From the NCBI GenBank assembly GCA_046482855.1, contig JAWOEH010000131.1, positions 1 through 27,510 on the forward strand: a stretch of 27,510 bases of DNA, read 5' to 3'. How positions within the stretch are numbered: position 1 is the first letter of the stretch; each line of letters starts with the position of its first letter. This document shows, piece after piece, positions 1 to 7,655 of the stretch. Made by a program: the position numbers and the translations under genes. The notes below the pieces were generated by a model, which did not search any database, was not told the origin of the DNA, and saw nothing but the letters and a program-made list of their open reading frames with translations. Source of the stretch: CAYVSF01 sp046482855. GTDB lineage: Bacteria; Bacteroidota; Bacteroidia; Bacteroidales; UBA12077.

Positions 1-11
1 AAAAAATCCTT

Positions 12-19
12 TATCTTTG
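12..19 (+). promoter_or_regulatory. -7 promoter element of the first MarR gene
   Basis: TATCTTTG matches the Bacteroidota sigma-factor -7 consensus TAnnTTTG exactly. It lies 19 bases before the MarR start codon, leaving a short untranslated leader. The matching -33 element would fall left of the window, so only half of the promoter can be seen. Confidence 0.55.
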
Positions 20-38
20 GTCTCCAAAAAAACAACCT

Positions 39-473
39 ATGCCCTACCAACATGAATCCTCCTTAGGCCGCTTAACGCAATTGGCCTCCAAAAGCATGGG
101 TCATCGACTCGATGCCCTTTTTGACGAAGCACAACTTCCGTACACATCCGATAACTGGACTGTCCTTTCGTTCCTGCACAGATTTACCTCAGCTAATCAA
201 CGAGACATTGCCTACTTTATGGGCAAAGACAAAGTAACGCTAAAACGTTTGCTCGATAAAATGGAGAAGGAAGGATTGCTATCCCGCACACCCTGGTCGG
301 AAGACAGACGCTACAACATTGTGGCATTAACCAGCAGAGGTGAATCCGTATACAACAATCTGGCACCCTTTGCCGAGCAGGTATTACAAGAGGCCACCGA
401 AGGGATTCACCAAGAAACCATTGAATCGTGCCAAGCCACGCTTAAAGAGATTATTTCAAATCTGACCAGGTAG
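39..473 (+). CDS. MarR-family winged-helix transcriptional regulator
   Basis: A 144-residue protein, the normal size for MarR. A first helix bundle (about 1-45) is followed by a winged helix-turn-helix (about 50-105) with the recognition region around KDKVTLKRLLDKMEKEGLL and the wing motif SEDRRYNIVALTSRG, the family's D-R signature; the C-terminal helices (about 106-144) form the dimer interface. MarR dimers usually repress their own gene and neighbouring efflux or stress genes in response to small ligands. The start is the ATG just after a consensus -7 box. The 3' end overlaps the convergent membrane-protein gene by 23 bases. The target is unknown; the MATE gene nearby is one candidate, but it is not in the same operon. 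Family call is firm, ligand unknown. Confidence 0.92.
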   Translation: MPYQHESSLGRLTQLASKSMGHRLDALFDEAQLPYTSDNWTVLSFLHRFTSANQRDIAYFMGKDKVTLKRLLDKMEKEGLLSRTPWSEDRRYNIVALTSRGESVYNNLAPFAEQVLQEATEGIHQETIESCQATLKEIISNLTR

Positions 474-1446
474 CCTGCCCTTTGCGCACCCGGAAATACC
501 ACAGGGGAACAGCAACACCGCCAATAAGCAGCGTATAGAGAAAAGTAAGTCCATTGGAAAGAATGCCATAGCCTATTCCTGCTTCACTGGAGAAACCAAA
601 AACCAAAAAAAGCTGCAAAATAAAAAAGTGGGTGGTTCCTATTCCCCCCGGAGCGGGAAGTGCCCAACCAATGCCACCAACGAACAACACCACCACAGCA
701 AAATAGAGATCTGAGGAAGAAGTAGAAGGCAACGCTTTTAAACTTACCCAATTCATAAGAATAAGGACAGCCCAAATGGCTGCGGTTAATAGCAAAAACT
801 GCGGATACCGGCGAATCCGAAAAGACTGACGAAAACCTTGAATCATTTCATCGACAAATTGCCGTACACGCCGCAGGATCTTTCCGGATAAGAAAATGAA
901 CACGGCTACCACAGCAACAATAGCTATAAAAGCTACTACCCAGCGCCACGAAAAACCGGCCAGTACTGTATCAGCATCCGGTAACAAGCTATGCATAAAG
1001 GACCATAACCGTTGAAACTCCAAAATAAAAATCAGGATCAGGCCGAGAAACAAAACCAACACATCATACACGCGCTCGGAAACAACAGAACCCAGAGCCC
1101 GCGATACAGGCACTGCACTGGATTGACTTAAAGTAGTACAACGGGCTATTTCCCCCAATTTGGGCGTAAAACTATTAACAAAATACCCAATAATGGTAGC
1201 GTGAACAACCTCCCGGCGCCGGGGGTGATACCCCATGTTTTGCACCAACACTTTCCAGCGTAAGGCTCGCAATAAAAAAGTGATGTACAAACATACACCG
1301 TTCAATAGAATAAAGTACACATCGGCCCTTTGTACCTGTTTCCATACAGTGTCCAGAGGTTTGTCACGCAGTGTGAGAAAAAGAAAAAAGCCGGCAATTA
1401 AAAGACCGACAAGTGCCTGGATGGTATTTTTTGTTCGCTGCTTCAT
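451..1446 (-). CDS. Flippase-like / lysylphosphatidylglycerol synthase TM-region family membrane protein (UPF0104)
   Basis: About 331 residues with several strongly hydrophobic helices, beginning with a helix near residues 12-26 and ending just before WYFRVRKGQ at the C-terminus. Family hallmarks are the early LRALRW, the GYFVNSFTPKLGEIAR block (about 98-113 from this start) and the late PAPGGIGTTH loop. The family shares the flippase half of MprF and the glycan-lipid membrane proteins called UPF0104; no cytosolic aminoacyl-transferase domain is present, so lipid or lipid-linked substrate handling is inferred only from family. The start chosen is the Met beginning MKQRTKNTIQ, which puts a short basic tail before the first helix. 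An upstream in-frame ATG at 1488 would add 14 residues and cannot be excluded. No partner gene lies on this strand. Confidence 0.85.
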   Translation of the reverse strand: MKQRTKNTIQALVGLLIAGFFLFLTLRDKPLDTVWKQVQRADVYFILLNGVCLYITFLLRALRWKVLVQNMGYHPRRREVVHATIIGYFVNSFTPKLGEIARCTTLSQSSAVPVSRALGSVVSERVYDVLVLFLGLILIFILEFQRLWSFMHSLLPDADTVLAGFSWRWVVAFIAIVAVVAVFIFLSGKILRRVRQFVDEMIQGFRQSFRIRRYPQFLLLTAAIWAVLILMNWVSLKALPSTSSSDLYFAVVVLFVGGIGWALPAPGGIGTTHFFILQLFLVFGFSSEAGIGYGILSNGLTFLYTLLIGGVAVPLWYFRVRKGQATWSDLK

Positions 1447-1509
1447 TGTGGCTGGCATATAAACGGCGCTAAAGGTAACAATTTTCATGAAACTGCCCTA
1501 ATCGGGCAA

Positions 1510-1726
1510 ATGAGGAAAATACTCTGCTACCCATACGGCATGTTTCGAACCATGCAGCACATTTCTTCCTAATATTGCTGGCAATTATGTCCAGTTAAGC
1601 AGTATCGATTGCTACGTTACCAACCACGAGTATCTAAGAAAACGTTTTATGGAGGCGGGCCTGGTAAAGAATCGAATCAAATGGGATTCAATTTTACAGG
1701 CCAATAGATATTTGCAGGAAGCATAA
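1510..1726 (+). pseudogene. Decayed coding remnant, possibly a glycosyltransferase
   Basis: Two coherent peptides lie in different frames. From the ATG at 1510 one reads MRKILCYPYGMFRTMQHISS and then a stop; from about 1568 to 1726 the next frame reads a block containing DCYVTNHEYLRKRFMEAGL and a stop at 1724. The second block resembles the middle of GT4 glycosyltransferases, where a 'se.lr.rf.e.G' helix follows a strand, but all catalytic parts are missing. The interpretation is a gene reduced by an internal deletion and frameshift. There is no independent proof that it was a glycosyltransferase; chance open frames remain possible. Confidence 0.3.
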
Positions 1727-2007
1727 GCGACTCCCTTGCCTCATCATAAATCCCCACCCAATTATACATCACTTACCTTGTGCTGTGCACTTCACATCAA
1801 AATTGCCACCGGAAAAAAAAGCGCTGCACTTCAAGCCCATTTTTACAAGTTACACCTTTCTTTTATAAACTATTAGGTACGCACACTGTTCTTATTTTGG
1901 AGAAAAAAATGCATTATTCCTCAATAAGGTACTTGAAGTTGTGAAAGAGGATAGTACTTTTACCACCCAAAATATTGAAAAAAGCAGGCAAAGAAGCCAT
2001 TAAGCAG

Positions 2008-3396
2008 ATGATTAAAACCCTGATAACCAACATACGCAGAATACTCTTGCCGGATGACATGATCCTGCTGCTTAAACTGGCAATTCCTATTATAGGATCT
2101 TCCCTGCTGCACATGACCTATAACCTTACAGACCTTATCTGGGTGGGCCGCTTGGGAAGCGGAGCCACAGCCTCGGTAGGTACGGCAGGTTTCTTCATGA
2201 ACCTGGGATGGGCCATGGCCTCCATCATCACCATGGGAGTGGGCGTAAAAATTGCGCATGCCGTTGGTGCCAGAGATGACAACGAAGCCGGCAGATTTGC
2301 CGCCTCAGGCATGCATGGCATAGGCGCCTTGGCGCTGGGCTACAGCTTAATCCTCCTCTTTGGCGCTCCCTTTCTTATTCAATTCTTCAATTTGGAAGAT
2401 CAACAAGTTATTGCGGATGCAGTAACCTATCTACGCATCAACTCCTTCAGCATGATTTTCATGCTCTTTGGGCTGTTGTTCATCAACATCATCAATGCGC
2501 ATGGCTACACCAAACTTTCGTTCAAAGTAAGCCTTACAGGCACATTGCTCAACATTGTGCTGGATCCGCTGCTCATACATACTTTTCAGTTGGGTGTTCC
2601 CGGGGCAGCTTATGCCACGCTTACTGCCCGCATGGTAACTTTATTGGTGGCCATTTTTGTTATCCAGCGGCAAAATAAAATCCACTTTGCCGATAAAAAA
2701 CTCTCGTATCCGCATCTTCGAAAAATTCTTAAAATAGGCGTCCCCACGTCGATGCAACGCGTGGCTTTTGTATTGATATACATCCTTCTGGCGCGCATTA
2801 TTGCCGAGTGGGGAGCCGTAGCCATCGCTGTGCAAAAAGTGGGTGTACAAATCGAGTCGCTCACCTTTATGTTTACCGGCGGCCTCACACAAGCTATGGC
2901 CATTGCCGTTGGCCAACAATATGGCGCCAATAACCTCACACGCATTAAAGGAATCTATACCGAAGGACAAAAACTTGCCCTGGGCATAGGTGCGGCCTCT
3001 ACCCTGCTATTTTTAAGTGTCCCGGAGTTTCTTTTCTCCATCTTCCTTACAGAACCGGAAAGTATTCGCATGGGAGCTAACTACTTACGTATATTAGCGG
3101 TTTCGCAGATATTTATGTGCCTGGAGATGATTACAGCCGGTGCCTTTAACGGCATGGGAAGAACGGATATTCCCGCAAAAGTGAGCATTTTATTCACCTC
3201 ATTACGCATTCCCGCGGCCTATTTACTGGGGTTTTACACCCTCCTGGGGCTGAATGGTGTATGGTGGAGTATATCCGGAACAAGTCTGTTTAAAGGGGTT
3301 ATTCTGTATATATTATTCAGGAAGATCTTCGGAAAGATGTTAAACACACAAAATCAACCGACAAATGAAAGCATTCAAGTTAACGAACCTAATTGA
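2008..3396 (+). CDS. MATE-family multidrug/sodium antiporter
   Basis: About 462 residues with the repeated two-bundle pattern of MATE transporters: twelve predicted helices, a first helix at about 18-38 (LLKLAIPIIGSSLLHMTYNL) followed by the loop DLIWVGRLGSGATASVG, and a second half starting near LRKILKIGVPTSMQR. NorM/DinF relatives export cationic drugs or metabolites in exchange for Na+ or H+ across the inner membrane. The ATG at 2008 is preferred because it places a normal basic tail before helix 1; an in-frame TTG at 1975 would add 11 residues. The coding end overlaps the start of the glutathione synthetase gene by 32 bases, so the two are almost certainly co-transcribed and translationally coupled. 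Substrate cannot be assigned. Confidence 0.93.
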   Translation: MIKTLITNIRRILLPDDMILLLKLAIPIIGSSLLHMTYNLTDLIWVGRLGSGATASVGTAGFFMNLGWAMASIITMGVGVKIAHAVGARDDNEAGRFAASGMHGIGALALGYSLILLFGAPFLIQFFNLEDQQVIADAVTYLRINSFSMIFMLFGLLFINIINAHGYTKLSFKVSLTGTLLNIVLDPLLIHTFQLGVPGAAYATLTARMVTLLVAIFVIQRQNKIHFADKKLSYPHLRKILKIGVPTSMQRVAFVLIYILLARIIAEWGAVAIAVQKVGVQIESLTFMFTGGLTQAMAIAVGQQYGANNLTRIKGIYTEGQKLALGIGAASTLLFLSVPEFLFSIFLTEPESIRMGANYLRILAVSQIFMCLEMITAGAFNGMGRTDIPAKVSILFTSLRIPAAYLLGFYTLLGLNGVWWSISGTSLFKGVILYILFRKIFGKMLNTQNQPTNESIQVNEPN

Positions 3397-5671
3397 TAAA
3401 ATACGCACACATAACTTGCAGAAATTCATGCTGCAGGGACTTTTTGGCATCGAACGTGAAAATGTACGAGTAGATGAAAATGGCAACCTTTCATTTACCC
3501 CGCATCAGGAATTGTTGGGCAACAAGGAAGATCATCCCTATATCTCCACCGACTTTTCCGACAGCCAGGTAGAGATCATCACCCCACCCTTGCCAACGGT
3601 TGATGAAGCTCATGGATTTTTGCAGACCCTGCATGATATAGTCTCCGAGAATATCGGACAGGAGTATTTATGGCCTCAAAGTGCACCACCACCATTGCCC
3701 GAAGAGGACAAAATTCCCATAGCACGCTACAGCGACGAACAGAAAGAACACGAAATCTATCGCCATAAATTGGCCGATATCTATGGCAAAGAGCGTCAGC
3801 TTATTTCCGGATTGCACTTCAACTTCTCCTTATCGCCCCGACTGATAGGCAAGTTGGCAGATGTACTTCAGGTTCCCCGCGATAGTAAGGAGTTCCGGGA
3901 AGCCTTATACCTGAAAATGACCCGAAATTTCATGCGGTACCGGTGGTTTCTTATCTGGCTATATGGTCAATCGCCCCTTACGCACGATACATTTAAGGTA
4001 AAGTCGTTAAAAACCGGAGAATCGCAGAGAGCCGACTGTTACGATGGGTTGAGTGTACGAACCTCTTGCATCGGCTATCGTAACCGCGAGGATTTTATCC
4101 TGGATTACTCCTCCATCGAAAATTTCCAACAGTCAGTAAACGAACTTGTGGCTTCCGGAAAACTTATGGAGGACAAAGAGTTGTATGTCCCGCTGCGCAT
4201 TAAGTTCGATCCCAAAGGAGAGCTGTCCCATCTGGAAGTTCGCTTGTTCGATCTGGATCCTTTCTGTAAAGTTGGCGTTTCGAAAAATCAATTGCATTTC
4301 GGCCATTTGTTCATGCTCTATTGCCTGATAAAAGATGAAGAAGATCCCTTCGACGGAACAGAGCAGGAGAAAGCTACCAAAAACCAGGATATCATCTCGT
4401 GTTATGGGTTGGATGAAGAGATTTATATATGCGACAACCAGAACGTACGAGCACGCGATAGGGCACAGCATATACTCGATGAAATGGAAGAGATGGCAGA
4501 ACATCTTCATATTTTTCAGAACCGAGCCTACAAGATGGCCTATCTCCAGGTAAGGGAAATTGCCAAACATCCGGGAAAACGCCGGGTTCATCTTCTTAAG
4601 CAGGGCATTAAAGAGAAAGGATTCGTGAACTTCCACATGGAAAAAGCCATGAGCCATAAAAAGCGCTCCCTGGAGAAAACGTACCGGTTTTATGGCCTTG
4701 AGGACATGGAGCTATCGACCCAACTTTTGCTTAAGGCAGCTGTACGTCGCGGCATCACCTTCGAAATTCTCGATCGCAAGGAGAACTTTGTAAAACTTAC
4801 CAAGGGAAACAAAACCGAATATGTGATGCAGGCCACACGCACCTCGTTGGAGCCTTACAGCAGCATCCTGATGATGGAAAATAAGGTAGTGACCAAAAAA
4901 GTGCTGGAAGAGTCCCATATTCGCGTGCCCCAAGGCATGGAATACGACACGCCAGAGCCAGCGCTGGACGATTTTGATCAATTCAGGGGCAAACCCATTG
5001 TGATAAAACCCAAAACCACCAACTTCGGACTGGGCATAACCATACTGAAAGAGAACCAGCGGATTGAGCACTACCGAAGAGCAGTGGAAATGGCCTTTGA
5101 GCAAGATGATTCCATTTTGATTGAAGAGTTTATCAAAGGCAAAGAGTTTCGCATCTTCATCATCAACGATGAGGTGGTGGGCATACTGCACCGCGTGCCG
5201 GCCAACGTAAAAGGAGATGGTCAGAAAACCATCCGCGAGCTGATTGCCCTGAAAAATACCGACCCGCTGCGCGGCAAGGGCTACCGCACACCTTTGGAGA
5301 AAATTGCCACCGGCGAGGCCGAGGAGATGTTTTTGCAAACACAAAACTTAACCTTTGATTCGGTACCTGCAAAAGACGAGGTGGTATACCTGCGTGAGAA
5401 TTCCAACATCAGCACCGGAGGCGACAGTCTCGACTATACCGACGAGGTACACCCCTCGTATAAGGAGATCTCGGTTGCTGCAGCCAAAGCGCTGGACGTG
5501 AAGGTCACAGGCTTAGATATGATTATGGAGGATTACACCCAACCCGCCACAGCAGCGAATCATGCCATTATTGAGATGAATTTCAACCCGGCCATACACA
5601 TCCATTGCCACCCGTACAAAGGCAAAAACCGCTACCTGAACGAAAAAATGCTAGACGCACTGGGGTTTTGA
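3365..5671 (+). CDS. gshF: Bifunctional glutamate-cysteine ligase / glutathione synthetase
   Basis: 768 residues, the size of fused GshF. The first about 480 residues are a GshA-type glutamate-cysteine ligase, starting with the signature GLFGIERENVRV (25-36), then ISGLHFNFS and the LEVRLFDLDPF block. The C-terminal about 270 residues are an ATP-grasp domain: KPIVIKPKTTNFGLGI (about 541-556), EEFIKGKEFRIFIIND (about 586-601) and the metal-binding end IIEMNFNPAIHIHCHPY (about 733-749). One cytosolic protein thus makes gamma-Glu-Cys and then glutathione at the expense of two ATP. Its ATG lies inside the 3' end of the MATE gene, implying a shared transcript; a link between thiol supply and export of conjugates is only an inference. 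No domain is truncated. Confidence 0.95.
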   Translation: MKAFKLTNLIDKIRTHNLQKFMLQGLFGIERENVRVDENGNLSFTPHQELLGNKEDHPYISTDFSDSQVEIITPPLPTVDEAHGFLQTLHDIVSENIGQEYLWPQSAPPPLPEEDKIPIARYSDEQKEHEIYRHKLADIYGKERQLISGLHFNFSLSPRLIGKLADVLQVPRDSKEFREALYLKMTRNFMRYRWFLIWLYGQSPLTHDTFKVKSLKTGESQRADCYDGLSVRTSCIGYRNREDFILDYSSIENFQQSVNELVASGKLMEDKELYVPLRIKFDPKGELSHLEVRLFDLDPFCKVGVSKNQLHFGHLFMLYCLIKDEEDPFDGTEQEKATKNQDIISCYGLDEEIYICDNQNVRARDRAQHILDEMEEMAEHLHIFQNRAYKMAYLQVREIAKHPGKRRVHLLKQGIKEKGFVNFHMEKAMSHKKRSLEKTYRFYGLEDMELSTQLLLKAAVRRGITFEILDRKENFVKLTKGNKTEYVMQATRTSLEPYSSILMMENKVVTKKVLEESHIRVPQGMEYDTPEPALDDFDQFRGKPIVIKPKTTNFGLGITILKENQRIEHYRRAVEMAFEQDDSILIEEFIKGKEFRIFIINDEVVGILHRVPANVKGDGQKTIRELIALKNTDPLRGKGYRTPLEKIATGEAEEMFLQTQNLTFDSVPAKDEVVYLRENSNISTGGDSLDYTDEVHPSYKEISVAAAKALDVKVTGLDMIMEDYTQPATAANHAIIEMNFNPAIHIHCHPYKGKNRYLNEKMLDALGF

Positions 5672-5736
5672 AAGGCAAAAGGGAACAGAAAAAATAAAAT
5701 TTACTATATGAAAATAGAGAGAATTCATTGAAAACT

Positions 5737-6015
5737 CTATTTTAATGCAAACTTCATATTTTCAAGAATATGACTTGTGAGCTCTGCAAACTCTATTGCA
5801 GTTGGCTTTCTGTTATATTTATTCATAAATGCATCTATTATTAATTTCGGGAATGCATCAACTGCAGCTTCAAAGCTAACGCACAAGATATGATCTTCAT
5901 ATAGTTTACTACCGGCCATTGCCCAGCAACCATCCGGATTTCTACTTCCTAACAAGTGGCATTTCTCGTTCCCTGTTAGCATTTTGCTAGATACTAAATT
6001 TTTAAAGGTAGACAT
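5737..6015 (-). CDS. Hypothetical protein, 92 residues, A+T-rich insert
   Basis: Family not recognised. It is a soluble protein with no signal peptide or membrane helix. The N-terminal half is Cys- and Gly-containing (GNEKCHLLGSRNPDGCWAM); the C-terminal half is predicted helical (SFEAAVDAFPKLIIDAFMNKY, then a final helix). It lies 48 bases downstream of the membrane-protein gene on the same strand, so the two probably form one transcript. Base composition is clearly more A+T-rich than gshF on the left or the GntR gene on the right, which suggests recent acquisition. The ATG at 6015 is the only reasonable start; upstream codons run into A+T-rich spacer. Coding status is likely, function unknown. 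Confidence 0.65.
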   Translation of the reverse strand: MSTFKNLVSSKMLTGNEKCHLLGSRNPDGCWAMAGSKLYEDHILCVSFEAAVDAFPKLIIDAFMNKYNRKPTAIEFAELTSHILENMKFALK

Positions 6016-6063
6016 ATATTATTGAATTTTAAATTTGGTATATATAAAGCATTATTATCAAAA

Positions 6064-6894
6064 TTATAACTCCTTATCAACAGCAATAATCATCAATCCC
6101 TCTAAAGTATATCGCCGATAGAACTTCATAAAAGCCATGAAAAATAAATATGAAACTATTGAAACAATCAAAATTATAGTAAAGAGCGAGTTTCCATAGC
6201 TATCTGAAAATATAGTATATCCAATAAGATACCAAAAAAGAAGATTAGAAATTAAGTTAAATGTGCGAAGGAAACCAAAAATAGCTACATAGTTTTCTAA
6301 TCTCTGTTGATGATTCTTTGAATTTTCGTACGTATAATGGAGAATAATTCGATTAAAATCAACATTAATTTCACAAACGTCATCAAATCCATTATTACTA
6401 GTCATTCCAATACTTTTCAACAAAATTTTCACTTTTTGACGAATTAATTTAACTAGGGTAGGATCTAGCTTACTTGAATAAAATTTTTTTAAGCCAAACC
6501 ATTGCCCCAGAAAATAATCAAACACTACTGTAGGAAATAATAATAAAATCAAAAAGAAACGCCAAAAAACAAAATAAAACTTGCTATCACTATGCCAAAA
6601 ACTCTTTTGAGTTATATTAAGTAAGTACTTGGAAGGATAACCATATTTCCAAACTGCATACTTTTCAACAGTAATAGATGAAACATAACTTAGAATGTGC
6701 CCTAATATATAGGAGAAAATTAGGAAAATCAATATGGCTTCAATGCCCACAGAAGGAAAGGAAGTTACCACCTTCTCTAAATCTACTATTGTATTTTCTT
6801 GCACTATACTAACAATTTCTAAGAGATATAATACAGTTGCACCTGGAATAAAATATCCCATAAAATCATATAACGAAAATGGATTCTGTTTCAT
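6064..6894 (-). CDS. Multi-pass membrane protein of unknown function
   Basis: 276 residues. Predicted helices lie at about 11-30 (MGYFIPGATVLYLLEIVSIV), 51-73, 108-130, 206-228 and 233-255. Between helices 3 and 4 is a soluble stretch of about 75 residues rich in Lys, Asp and Asn (for example DPTLVKLIRQKVKILLKSIG), probably cytosolic. The opening NPFSLYDFMGYFIPG is the type of N-terminus seen in uncharacterised accessory-gene membrane proteins of many bacteria, but no named family is claimed. It is the first gene of a two-gene minus-strand unit with the 92-residue protein. Codon use is strongly A/T-biased relative to neighbours. A defence or phage-resistance role would fit an isolated A+T-rich cassette with a membrane effector, but there is no catalytic or sensor domain to support it. 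Confidence 0.75.
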   Translation of the reverse strand: MKQNPFSLYDFMGYFIPGATVLYLLEIVSIVQENTIVDLEKVVTSFPSVGIEAILIFLIFSYILGHILSYVSSITVEKYAVWKYGYPSKYLLNITQKSFWHSDSKFYFVFWRFFLILLLFPTVVFDYFLGQWFGLKKFYSSKLDPTLVKLIRQKVKILLKSIGMTSNNGFDDVCEINVDFNRIILHYTYENSKNHQQRLENYVAIFGFLRTFNLISNLLFWYLIGYTIFSDSYGNSLFTIILIVSIVSYLFFMAFMKFYRRYTLEGLMIIAVDKEL

Positions 6895-7220
6895 ATTAAA
6901 GATAATATTACCAATCTAGGTAACAAATTACAATTGCTACAATAAAATATGTTCCTATTTATAGGATCTTAGTCCATCAAGTTAAGCAAAAATAAAGATT
7001 CCTTACACCATATATACCAATTATTTCATTTTTTATACTTATACCGTCCTCAATTATGATTAGGATTCCCATCGAATAGTAAGACTCTAAAATAATCCAC
7101 TCTAAACAATCATAGTAAAATATAAACTATATTCCACCTATTTCTAAAAAACACAACCTCTAAACTCTCAGGTTTATCAGGGTTCTTGCTAACCCACAGC
7201 AAATTATTTTCGCCAAACAC
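6895..7220. other. A+T-rich spacer, no gene seen
   Basis: About 325 bases separate the A+T-rich membrane-protein gene from the GntR promoter. No open frame of useful length, no RNA gene and no strong hairpin was recognised. The left part must hold the minus-strand promoter of the two-gene insert. The right-hand boundary of the unusual composition lies here, near 7.15-7.2 kb, but no direct repeats or attachment site could be recognised by eye. Confidence 0.5.
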
Positions 7221-7251
7221 TTGACATGGGCAGATCCGTTTTGTACATTTG
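7221..7251 (+). promoter_or_regulatory. Promoter of the GntR-slipin operon
   Basis: TTGACA at 7221-7226 and TACATTTG at 7244-7251 form a -33/-7 pair of Bacteroidota type, with 20 bases between the TTG and the TAnnTTTG box. Transcription should begin a few bases downstream, inside the inverted repeat that follows, about 28 bases before the GntR ATG. Confidence 0.6.
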
Positions 7252-7270
7252 TACTAGTTGTATAGTACAA
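7249..7270. promoter_or_regulatory. Operator: perfect 8-bp inverted repeat for the GntR regulator
   Basis: TTGTACTA (7249-7256) is repeated exactly in inverse as TAGTACAA (7263-7270) with a 6-base spacer. The left arm overlaps the last three bases of the -7 box and the site covers the likely transcription start. A second partial repeat, TAGTA/TACTA, spans 7263-7280. Position and symmetry fit autorepression by the GntR/YtrA dimer encoded 16 bases further on. Confidence 0.6.
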
Positions 7271-7285
7271 TATAATACTAATGTA

Positions 7286-7654
7286 ATGATAAATTTCAAA
7301 TTAGATCCCAAAGCAGGTATCCCCTTTTATCGCCAAATTATCGATCAGATAAAATTTGGCATCGCTTCAGGCAAGCTGAAGATTGGGGAGCAATTGCCAA
7401 CCGTGCGTGCCCTGGCTGTTGAGTTAAAAGTAAATCTGAACACCGTAGCCAAGGCATACCGCGAATTGGAAATACAAAATATCCTGGAAACCCACCAGGG
7501 AACAGGTACCTTTATTGGCAAAGTGGAAGTGCTGATTTCAGAGAAGGAGAAAGGAAAGAAGCTACAGGAAATTTGCCAGGAATTTTGCACCATCGCTTTC
7601 AGCTATGGTTTTACCGTCGACGATATTATACATGAACTCCAAAAACACAACTAA
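7286..7654 (+). CDS. GntR-family (YtrA subfamily) transcriptional regulator
   Basis: 122 residues: a GntR winged helix-turn-helix at about 5-75 (PFYRQIIDQIKFGIASGKLK, then LPTVRALAVELKVNLNTVAK and GTGTFIGK) followed by only about 45 residues. The lack of a FadR, HutC or MocR-type effector domain and the short helical tail are typical of YtrA repressors, which often control the membrane-protein genes beside them. The ATG at 7286 is chosen because it starts directly at the conserved domain and lies downstream of the promoter and operator; an earlier ATG at 7226 would lie upstream of the -7 box. The stop is one base before the slipin ATG, so regulator and slipin form one operon. Ligand unknown. 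Confidence 0.92.
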   Translation: MINFKLDPKAGIPFYRQIIDQIKFGIASGKLKIGEQLPTVRALAVELKVNLNTVAKAYRELEIQNILETHQGTGTFIGKVEVLISEKEKGKKLQEICQEFCTIAFSYGFTVDDIIHELQKHN

Positions 7655-7655
7655 C

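Noticed and set aside
1606..1620. GATTGCTACGTTACC resembling the end of the REP-like element
   Set aside because: No second half is present and the bases are explained by the proposed coding remnant; match is probably chance.
1908..1943. Eleven-codon frame MHYSSIRYLKL after a GGAG site
   Set aside because: It could be a leader peptide, but no regulatory hairpin or codon bias supports it, and chance frames of this size are common.
4133..4657. 174-codon minus-strand open frame
   Set aside because: It lies wholly within gshF, and its translation has no family pattern; it mirrors the strongly coding plus strand.
4712..5344. 210-codon minus-strand open frame
   Set aside because: Opposite strand of the conserved ATP-grasp part of gshF; low-quality composition and no independent signal.
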